Positions 25,401 through 37,509 of a stretch of 64,000 nucleotides of DNA are shown piece after piece. The translations under genes and the position numbers were made by a program. Numbering within the stretch: position 1 is the first letter of the stretch; each line of letters starts with the position of its first letter. Source of the stretch: Glandiceps talaboti (lineage: Eukaryota > Hemichordata > Enteropneusta > Spengelidae); the NCBI RefSeq assembly GCF_964340395.1, contig NC_135559.1, positions 4,750,501 through 4,814,500 of the forward strand. The letters run 5' to 3'. The notes beneath the pieces are model-generated. The model saw nothing but the letters and a program-made list of their open reading frames with translations. It did not search any database and was not told the origin of the DNA.

Positions 25401-27523
25401 AGGTGGTAGAAATATGATACATTTTTATACCTTCAGTTTTAGACTAAAACATAGCTACTTAATTGTACCAGGTGTGTTGTTGTACATAACGAGATTGAAA
25501 GAAATCTCATCTCAAATGTTATCACTATTCACAGGCAACTTTGACCCTTATGGGTGATGACCCTACCATACCATGGAGGTTACTCAGTATAGAGATATTA
25601 GTACAAGACCCTGAGACTGGTGATGGCAAAGCATTGGTTCATAGTATGCAGGTAAGTTATACACAGGATATGAGAGAGAAAACTTTAAAAAGTCATCCTG
25701 TTCGAAATCTATATGAATTGTCACAGGTAATTTGAGGCAGTTAAACAAAAAATATTTACTTAACTGAATGCATGGCCAAAAAAAAACCATGACTTTTAGT
25801 TGTTATCAACTTGTAAACCTTTATGCTGGCCTCCTTTGAGTATAGTTAGTAGGAATAAAGAAAGTTTTTGGAATCTTTGCATCATTACACTGATGATGTC
25901 AGAATGATTTAGACAAAACCTACGAGTTGCTTCAAAACTAGACTTCAAAAAGACGACTTTATCCGCACTAACTTCCATGTTGTTTAATCTGAGCATGTTA
26001 CTTTTGTAAAGTGTGCTTACAATAAATTCACTGATTTTCATTCTTACAGGTTAACTACATTCATCAGTTGATCCAATCTAGACTGTTTGATGATGATAAA
26101 CAGTTACTAGATTTATATAACTGTTTACGTATCCTTTTATGTCAGGACAATTACATAGTGAGGTAGACAGTCACATATTACTCTGGTAATTGAACCTTTG
26201 GTTTGCTAAGATAGACACAAACTAAAACTATTGTCGCAACATGTTGATACAACAGTGATAAGCTATTCAATGGATGTTGGTTTAATTATAGTCTCAGTAG
26301 GGTGGTGTTACAAAGTTTTATTGACAGAGTTCCATGAAGTTGCAGTGTACTGTTTTTGAGCCTCCAATGTTTACATTATCTTGATCACAGGGTGATTAGA
26401 ATCACACAACAGAGGAACTGCTATCACCCACTTGTGTAATCTATCACATTGAAGAACACTAAATTTAGTTTGCATCTATCTTAGTAAACTGAAGGCTCGA
26501 TCTCCAGAGTCGTAATTAGCGGTACAGATAGGATATACATGTATTTAGTGGTTGAAAATGAACATTTGATGTAGTCTGATTGCATGGTGTACTCTTTCTT
26601 GCAATTTATATTAGGAACTCCAAAAAAATAAGGAGGAATATGTTGATCGGTAGATGGAGCAAACAGTGATAGATGGATGGATGGAAAGACAGACAGACAG
26701 TCAGTCAGTCAGTCAGACAGTCAGACAGTCAGACAGTCAGTCAGTCAGATGATGGTTAGATGGATGGACAGACAGACAGACAGTCAGTCAGACAGTCAGT
26801 CAGTCAGTCAGTCAGTTAGATGATGGTTAGATGGATGGACAGACAGTCAGTCAGTCAGTCAAACAGACAGACAGACAGACAGATAGATACATTTGGAAAT
26901 CAAAACAAAGAATGAATTGATTGGTAGATGGAACAAGGAGTGATGGTTAGATAGATGGAGAGACAGAGAGACAGGCAAACATTCAGAATGCCAAACAAAG
27001 AATGAGAGTGCATGGATGGATGGATGGATGGACAGACTAATGTTGATACAAAGTCGAGGGGAATGGGATCATGGGAAATAGGGAAAGGATGGTGAGACAA
27101 AAATGATAAAAAAGATAGGCAGTCAGACCAGTGGATAATCAACCCAAAAATCACTAATTTCTGTTCACTCAAAAGTGAAACTTTCACCAATGTCTTGACA
27201 AGGATGCCAACTAACCATGTTTATCATTAAGTGTTTCCTTAACCATTGCAACAGACAGCTTTTGTCAATCACTACAGTTAGAAGTACTACACTCACAGGT
27301 AAGTATCATGTAATCCTCAATGAAACATTTTATGGAGTACAAAAGTGAAACTGTATATTTGCAACTGTGATAGTGTATTAGTGTGTATGTACATGTATAT
27401 GTTCATATGTGTACATTAGTGTGTGTTTGTGTGTGTGTTAATGTATTTGTATGTTTGTATATTTAAGTCTATGTAATGAATTACAAATATTTTCTGTTCT
27501 CCATTGTAGGCACACATGCAGAT

Positions 27524-27562
<39 letters not shown>

Positions 27563-27579
27563 ATGTATGTATGTATGTA

Positions 27580-27615
<36 letters not shown>

Positions 27616-28491
27616 TATGTGTGTGTGTGTGTCTATGTATGTGATAGGTATTTTATTTTCTTGTCATTCCTCTCTGTAGGCACAAAGGCTGATAAGAGAA
27701 AGATGGGGTGAACATGTGACAATAAACAAGTATTCAGCTGGACAGTGCCTTACCCTAGATTACTGGAGGTAAGTAACAACAAACTGAATATGTTGTTCTG
27801 TGAAGCCAAAGCCTGCATTTACAGCTGTTTAGGAACATAGAACAATGGCTGCCCTATCATATACAACATATCAAGGATCTGTGATTTGTATTTTATTAAA
27901 TGAAGATTTTTATTGACTACATTTTTCCCTTGGTGTATTTTTCAGAGCCCAAAATTTCCATGCCGATAAATTCAAGAGAGAGACATACATGCTGACAGTG
28001 TGTATAGATCAACATGATAGTTCTAAACCATTACAAGTACAACACCAACCAACTCTTAGCAGTGAAGAAACACAGCAAGCTGACCAGGCTATTAAGGTAC
28101 ATATCAGACATGCTCAAGTCTATGGGATGCCAACCACTTCCTGTTTTACCACATCTATAGGAGAAAAAAAATATCAAGTAGAACACATCACCCACAGTAA
28201 ATGAGTTTTAAAAATGTATGTCCATAGCTGTTTGTATTTGTATAGTTCAGACAATGTACAAATAATATTCTTCAGGTCAGAGGTTAAATAGTCTTTACAT
28301 TTACACACACATAAGTTCATAGTGGTAAGTTGATAATTTTCAGATTATTGAAAGATTATTGAAATTCTGTCAAATCATGATATTCATATTTTGATTTGTA
28401 TATTTTGATATGATTTCAGTGTGATCAGCTGTCTATTGAGAAATTATTGGTTCAAACAGTCAAGGTCAGATCAAAGGCCAAGTTACAGGTA

Positions 28492-28541
<50 letters not shown>

Positions 28542-31500
28542 CATATGTATGTATGTATGTATGTTTGTTTGTTTGTTTGTCTGTTTGTCTGTTTATGCAT
28601 TCTGTTTGCATTAACACTAAAGGTCTGATAATTTGTTGATAGTTGATTATAGCTAATTGTTAATTTGCTATTCAGCCATGTTTATCTGTATTGGGTCTTG
28701 TGCATATTACATACCTTGCTATATGTCTATACAAGTTCGAACACAGTGTGATTCATACTTTGTTTATATCCTATTTCAAGTACAGTATATATTGTTTTGA
28801 TTTAACTTTTGAGTAAAAAGCTTGAAAAAAGAAAACTTTACCAATAGTTCTCATTTGTCCTTAGGTGAAACCAGTACATTTTTTTGTTCAAGTTTTGCAT
28901 ATAGTCATTATCAAAGTTGATTTAATTTCAGTGTTTGTTATCTTTCTATTATAGGAACTGAAATCTGTTTTAGAGACTGAAATGCCAGAGCTGACAGGTA
29001 AGTATTTAATTTAGATTGTTTGTAACTCTTTGTATACAGAGGTTGATTGATTGATTGATTGATTGATTGACTGGCTGGCTGGCTAACTGACTGATTGGCT
29101 AATTGATTGCTTTGTTAGTTGATTGACTGATTAGTTGATTGATTGGTGGATTGATTATAGAAATGAGATGTAAAACAGATGTTGTCAGAAACTATAATAA
29201 TGTAACTAGTCCTGTGTTCAGTGTTTTTACCAATGTTTGGAAACTTGATAATGGAAGGGGACAGGAAGGGGGGGGGGGGGGGTCTGCTGAAAGAGTTTGC
29301 TTTGGAACCCTGGTAAACTCAGGTAAATTTTACCTACTTCCTGCCTTTAACAAAAACACTGATGTATATCAATAACTGAAGTATCAGGGTACATTATCTT
29401 TACGATTTCTATCTTGTTTGTAATCATTGGAAAAGTTGTTCACTAAATTCATCTTAGATTGTCCTTGATTGTTACATAAGATATTTCTTCTTCTACCCGC
29501 CAGTTATTTTGGAAATCAGTACTCCGGTGTTAATAGTAGCAGTCTTACAGCCATGTGCTAGATCTGAATTGCTGTCTATATCAGTTGATCTACAGACTGG
29601 AACACTACAACCAAGCCTTCCATATGGTGGTAAATAGTATTCCTTTCACGCTAACCGTAGTTTGCTTTTGTATTATCCAGTGTTTCTAGAACTGTAAACG
29701 ATTGGAAATACAATTTTGTACGCATGTACAATAATAAACTTTTTACACATCTTTGCAATGTATTGAGTTACAAACAGACTTGGTCAATGTTGTTTCACAT
29801 TGATTTTTCCAAGTAGGAAGCCATGATGAAATTATTTTATAAATTAAAAATCAAAAAAAAAAATCAAATCCTCATCCCTACGGCCATTTTAAGTTAAGAT
29901 ATTCTCTAGCTATTTCCTTCAGGTTCTTATTTTGATATGTTTCGTTTCATTTTTATTTCAGATGGTCCTTTGATAGAAGATTTAGAGCAGTGCTTGAATA
30001 CTAACCTAACAAACCTGGACCAACACATTATCAAAATAAGGTAACTTACTTTGATATTCATATTGTTTTAAAGTCTTGTAGTGTAAGACCTCAGATCTGA
30101 GAGATCATGTTACTGTACTGTTAAAGTTCAAAGTTCAGAGTTCAATGTACTATTACCTAGACTGTAAGATACGTCGTGACGTTTCACCCTCACCGGCCTC
30201 CTCAGTGAAATTAAAATAAATTAAAATAAAAAGTGTGATGTCACTGTCATTTGACGCCCTCTAATTGTGTGCATGCCTGTGATTGGCCGCAACCATTTCT
30301 GGTTGGTAATGCTGGGAAGAGAGCAGTTTGATACAGACGTGTTAGGGGTTGCCTGATGTTTGAGGGTGCCCCGTCACGGCATACCTTACAGACTAACTAT
30401 TACCATGTCATGTTATATGTTGTAGGTATCAACTTGGTCTAGAGAGATGTTACCGTACTGTGAGTGCACTGCCAAGTCACTGTGCCAAGAAACTACCTTT
30501 ACTGCCACTCAGTGATGACCATCCACTAAAGAAGATTTCACAACATAAAATTTTTATACATTTTAACAGACATTCTAACTATTATTTGGTAAGTCAAAGA
30601 AGATTCCACAATATTAGACATTTTCAGACATTCCAATGATTATTATATATATATTTATATACCAGACATTACTTGCACTTGTGCAACTGCATACAAGTTG
30701 TATTTGCACTGCAGTGCAATACCAAAAACAATATTGCATACCTGTATTCAAATGATATGCAAATGAGTAAACCAGTATTACATACCTGTATTCAAATGAT
30801 ATGCAAATGAGTACACAATCTTTCCATGTACATGAAACCACATGACCACACTGTTTGATGTTTACATAATTTTGCTGTTTTGGATAAACATATATAATAG
30901 TAAAATAACTCTGTGAAAGTACAACTGTTGAAAACACTGCAAGCATTTATACAAGTACCCAAAGTACACCACACTTACACTCAATGCATAAGGGGTTGTG
31001 TCATATTACTTGATGGAGAGAATAAGAACACTTACTAGAAATTGGTTGATGTGGTGATTTGCTACTGGGACTAAACATCTTTTACACAAACATACAGACA
31101 ACTTCAAACCCCAATTAAATGATACTAGAGGTGTCATGGACAGTTAGGATGTAGAAGCAGATAAGATAGTGTTATAATATTCCCCACAAAAGGCCACCCT
31201 GTTGTCAGGTACCTTTTGTTATAATTATTAAATTAATGACCCTTTGATTTGTATTCTTTTGTATTTCACAGGTGGTAGAGTTGTCTCAGAATCCCAGACA
31301 TTCTGATATTAGCTACAAGTATTATTTATTGTATGTCAGATCAGCTTCATACCCATTAGCGTCACATGTAGATATCGATACATCGGATCAATTCCTGCAA
31401 CCAGTTAGTCTTATACCTGTTAACCCACACAGTGCAACACATGGTCCAGAGACACAACTGCATGGTAAGTCAGTCAGTCTGTCAGTCTACACTCATGGTC

Positions 31501-34500
31501 AGTCAGTCAGTCAGTCAGTCAATCCACACAGTGCAACACATGGTCCAGAGACACAACTGCATGGTAAGTCAGTCAGTCAGTCAGTCTGTCAATCTACACT
31601 CATTGTCAGTCAGTTAGTCAGTCAGTCAATCCACACAGTGCCATGCATGGCCCAGAGACACAACTACATGGTAAGTTAGTCAGTCAGTCATTCAGTCGGT
31701 CAATCCACACAGTGCCACTCATAGCCCAGAAACACAACTACATGGTAAGACAGCCAACCAGTCAGTCAGTCAATCCGTGCAATGCCAAACATGGCCCAGA
31801 AACATAATTCCATGGTAAGTTAACTGGTCTTTGCCATCTAGCTTCATGAGGTTAGTGTCCTATTGAATATATAATAAACCTTTACAGGTCATGTCAATTG
31901 TCTTCTGATTGTTTTCTTATGCTTACAAAACATAACTTCAGACTGTCATGCAGTCTCACTTCAACAAACAAATAATTATATATATTGCAAAGATTATTAC
32001 ACCATTTTGTCGGAAAATTAAAAAAAAAGTTGTTAATTTCATTTCAGATGATGATACACAACTAGGTCAGAAGAGAAAGGTGAGTTTGTAGGAGAAAACA
32101 GAACTTGATATCTTGGCTGCTTTCCAATATAAAAACTTGTGATAGTTCCTAAAACAAAAATCAAAGTTTGTACATAGATTTGTGTATTTTGTACGCGACA
32201 TTATGTTGGATTATTCATCCAATCCGTCCATCATGTGTCGCATATGTAATGATATGCAAATATTGTTTGTCTCATTTACATCTCCATATCCAATCAGTGC
32301 CATGCATTTCATGATATGCAAATATTCTTGTTTCAGCTGCATCTCCATGACCAATCAGAGCCCTCCTCTAAGGTAGTGCGGTATTCTGATGATATTCCAT
32401 ACTTTGTACCTGAGCTAGCTCACGTTGTAGCTATGTGTGATTGTAGGATTCCATTTATTGGACTTTGTGATGAGGTAAATTTATAACATTTCACACTGCC
32501 AACCCTATTCTCGCATAGTAGTGACAACCCAACACACAAGACACAATAGGAATAAACCAAGATACAGGTCTATAGGGGTGACTTTATCGATTATACATTG
32601 TAATTTCTTGACTTGAGTCTATTTTTTAAAATGAATGCGTCATATCATAAGTGCTTTGTCCATTACAAACATCCAATAATCCAGTATGTATTACCAGTAG
32701 TAATGATATGAAAATCGTAAAGGGGGAAGGGGTTCGACAAAAAAAAAATAAACAAAAGGTGATAGATGTAGGTGAGAGGAGAAGCAATGGAAGAGGAAGA
32801 GGCAAGACAGTGGGATAGAGGATAGTCTTAAAATTACGCAATAGTCCCTTGCTGAAGAGCCTCATTCTGGCATACACATTCACAATGGTGGATGTGTGAA
32901 AGAAACATGGCCAAAGAGTAAGAAATAATCTGTTGATGTTTTGTTATTTTTTCAGTTGTCATTATTTGGTATATGTCATCAAGGAGTACAAGTAGAAGGA
33001 GAGGGTCTAGGACTTGTTGTCAAACTTGTCAGGTATTTACACTTTTATTCTATTCTCAAATCTTCATTCCTAAGGTTATTGAATGGGACAATGAGAGCTG
33101 AGTATTCATGATCAGTCTTGTGGGTTGTGAGAGTTATTTGGGTATAGTCTTGTGGGTTGTGAGAGTTATTTGGGTATAGTCTTGTGGGTTGTGAGAGTTA
33201 TTTGGGTATAGTCTTGTGGGTTGTGAGAGTTATTGGGGTATAGTCTCGTGGGTTGTGAGAGTTATTTGGGTATAGTCTTGTGGGTTGTGAGAGTTATTTG
33301 GGTATAGTCTTGTGGGTTGTGAGAGTTATTGGGGTATAGTCTTGTGGGTTGTGAGAGTGGGTAGACGAGACCTTGATTGTTATTGCCTCGAATGAGAAAA
33401 GACATTAGCCTTTGTATTGAGTGACAGGTAAGTATGTGTTCTCACAGAAAAGGGTTGCTTTCAAAAAACTTCTATTCTGTGTTTGTTGAAACTTAGTCAG
33501 TGATGTCATCTCATGTGTCTACATGTTGATTGAAGCTACCTGTACAGAAAGGCCAACTATGGACTGTAGGGTTTAAATTCTGGTGTGAAAAACAGTTACT
33601 GTAGCAAAATATGAACCAAGGAATGATTCTGTTATGATTGTAATCTTTGTGGTGGCTGCCCAAATAAGGTAATACTAAACCAAAGATATGGGATTCAGAC
33701 AGTGGGAGTTAACAAACAGTGAGACTCTCGATGATTCATGTAAATATATTTGTGTAGTGCTTTTCAACTCTACAACAAGGATCACATATCGATGTTATTC
33801 CATGAATTTTTTTGTAATTTGAAAATATTGACTGTTTGTGTTTCAGTATGCCACCTTGTGAGGGTATACCCAGTGATGTCTGTGATTCACTTGTGAAATC
33901 AGTTTTGGATTGTTCTGTACGACTGCAGGGAAAGACAAACAGAACATGGCTTATACATGTAAGTCAATAATACTTATGATGACTGTAACTCAGCTCACTG
34001 AGCAGGCATGTCTCATCACTCTCACACATACCACCTATCTGGAAATGCAAGAAACACACACATTGTAAATGAACATTTCATGCCAAACTTACCTTTTGCT
34101 GCCTGTAGGGGTCGCTATGACTTTGACAATTGCAAAAAATATATATAAAATGCATGAGGCATTGTCCAAATGCATCTTGCATAGACGAATTGCATGGGTA
34201 ATTTTGACATTTATTGAACACTGTATCTGTGATAGTTTGATGAAATATGTACAGGCATCACTTGGGAAAGAAACCAGAGGTACATGAAGGTCAAGAAAGC
34301 AAAGAATTCTTTTTGAAATGTTTATGTCGGTTTAAACTAAGGTCGGTCAGGTTATTGGAAACAACACAATTTTATTCTATATTGCCTAATACAGTGTTTT
34401 GTTTATCAATTTCTTAATATGGTTTATAATCACTGACAGTCCTTATTCAGTATTTTTGTACATATGTTATCTTTCTATCTGTTCTTATACTCTTATTTCT

Positions 34501-34729
34501 TGTTTGTTTTCCTAGTTTACATTCAGTGACTGTCCATTACCTAGTAGTGCCAGTAATCACCGAGAGCAGGGTGACATCAGAAATGCCTATTTACAGTATG
34601 ATAGTCTACCTGGACAGACCTATACACCAGTGTTTCAACAGTTACTACAAGACTGGCAAGCCATTGGACATCTCTATACATTGGTTGTAGATCTAGCTAA
34701 CACTGCACAAGGTAAGAATCAATTGATCG

Positions 34730-34773
<44 letters not shown>

Positions 34774-35086
34774 GTTATTGTGCCACTAGTTTACAACAAT
34801 AACTACAGGATTGGCAAGCCATTGGATGACTCTATATAACTCCATAGATTACATGTACATAGTTAACCATCATTAGCTGTGGAAACCTACAAACACATGC
34901 AGAGTTGTACTTGAACCTCCAGAGAATGAAGTTGTCTGTCGTTTCCATTTTTTCATACCACTTATTTATGTATTTCAGATATGAATCATGGAATTGGAAG
35001 TCTTTTTGAAGTGAAGTCGTATAATTTCAGAAAACTAACCCTGTCTTATGGTAAAGATAGGACATCAACAGTAAGTCATTCTGATA

Positions 35087-35140
<54 letters not shown>

Positions 35141-35224
35141 AGTCTGTCTCTCTCTCTCTCCCTCTGTCTCTCTCTCTGTCTCTGTTTCTCTCTGTCTGTC
35201 TGTCTGTCTCTCTCTCGCTCTCTC

Positions 35225-35267
<43 letters not shown>

Positions 35268-37455
35268 ATATATATCTCTCTCTCCCTCTGAAGTAGATGT
35301 AATATTCACTTGTATGACATTCAATTAATTTCATAAAACATATTTATCTTCTTCTTGTTACTGATTCTTATTAACTTACATCTTACATTATCTCAGGTCA
35401 CAGTCCATTGGCAACCATCTGATGGAAAATTCCATTTGAACCTAGGGGTGGTAGGTCCATCAAGTACTGCCAATTGTCATACAGTTATACTAGCTCAGTT
35501 GGAACAAGAACTTAACCAGCATAAAAACCTGCCATATCTTGTACAGGTAAGTAAGAAAGTCAAATTTATTTCTGAACGTCAAACAGGCCTGGAGGAGGTT
35601 ATTAGAATTACCCTTTATTCATTTATTTATTATAGTTATCCATGTATTCACAACCCTATATATGCCCTTGAAGGTAGCATACTTGTTATTTTATAATATT
35701 TTATTCAGAAAAAATTATTTTAAAAATCGTAGCTTTCCATAATTCTTTAAATTCTGTTGGTATACTGTCAGTCTAAGGTTATTTATTGTGTAGAAATACA
35801 ACAATGTGCTGCCTAATAAAACTTTGACTTTATTTCACAGATACTACATGACACACAGAGTCCTCTACAGGCTATCTGTAAGTTACCAATGACTCCAATG
35901 TTAGGATCACAGACAGTAAGTTTTACTTTACAGACATTTCTATTTTGTAAATTCCTCAGTACTTAGTATTTCAATTACCCGTTTTACTCATTGACAGTAT
36001 AGTAAGCTTCTCTCAGGGGATGATGTAACAAACAAAAGTTTATTCTGGTCATTAGGTTGAGGGCGCCCATCATATTGTGGCACCTTGTTTGATATGAGCT
36101 TGGGAAATCTGAAACATAAAGTTCGCAGTCTTAGTTGCTGTGTATTTGAACCCAATCCTTTTGTTCATAATGATATACTACAAGTGGTTGTTCACATTTT
36201 GAAACAGACAACGTATCATATTGTAGATCTCACCTCAAGTAGTGTTTTCTGTGTAGAAATTTGACGTTTATCTCTCTCTTTTTCAGCGTCCATTGGCACC
36301 ATGGCAGACTTTTACTATAATGCCACAGTCATCTACTCATATCAGGATTGCATTTAGAAGCATGTATCCTTTGTTTTCAACTATAGTGTACTTGATTATG
36401 TACTAGTTTATGGGTTAGACTGTAAGATGCACCATGTTGTTCCACCCTCACACACCCACTCGTCTCTCCGACTAAGGGGTTGACTGATGTGTGAGGGTGC
36501 CCCATCACAGCATACCTTACAAACTAGTTTATAGGTCTACTAATATGTTTAGCATAGTCTCTTTGATGTTGGATAGTTCTGACAGAGACATTGTACACGA
36601 TATACCACAATTGACTGAATTCAAACGTGGTGTTTAGATAGAACTCATGAACAATCCAAATACATAATTTATTATCATACGTATAACAAATGTTCATGAA
36701 ATCCATACTATGCAATTACCAGTTCTAATACCAGAAGACAACTGTATTGTTATAGATGGGCATACATCGACATTAACAATATACTGGAATGTGGTTTTTT
36801 ATTTAAGTATTTTCACTTGAGTGAAAAACTTATAAACTCAACTTGTGCCACTTCAAATACGATTATCCAGTGAAGTGAGTAATCTTTAGCATAGTAGACA
36901 TGTTTGTATCAGTACAGCAACTACCCTTTACTTGTTGGCAGTCAGTCCCAAAATATTCAGAATTGGAATGTATCTATTTTTATCCACCCTAGTTGTCGTC
37001 TTAATATATGAGTAGTGTAATCTGCTGAGTGAAAATTGCACCTTATGAATAATGTAATCTGGTGAGTGTACATTGCACCTTAACCTTACATTAAGATACT
37101 GTCTGGATATACAATGTAAAGGCAAGAATATAATAGCCATAAGAGGTAAGTTATTGTATTGAATACTTTTAGTCTCTTGTAAATTATTACTGCGATCAGC
37201 TGTTTAGTTCTTGGGTGTTCAGCGAAATCACCACAAGGATGGGAGACAATTTGTTGAATGATTTGTGTATACAGCAATTTGCATAAGAGTACATGTTCAA
37301 GGTACAAACCTTCCTACATTTAGTATATTACAAGGAATGCCTAGCAGTAAAGCCAGCACAAGGACAGTTTGACAATGCCTATTGACCTGAACAGGTGAAA
37401 TGTTACTTGTATTTGAACCATTGGTCATGATACAATAACTAACTATTACATGCTC

Positions 37456-37509
<54 letters not shown>

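Larger units (their letters stand above)
26129..27254 (+). other. MED14 intron 9, U12-type (minor spliceosome) signals
   Basis: The donor is 'gtatcctttta', matching the U12 consensus RTATCCTTT. 'ttccttaac' at 27,235-27,243 matches the U12 branch site, with the branch A about 12 bases before the acceptor 'caacag'. There is no polypyrimidine tract, as expected. The exon join gives CLHSFC, matching human MED14. Confidence 0.85.
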
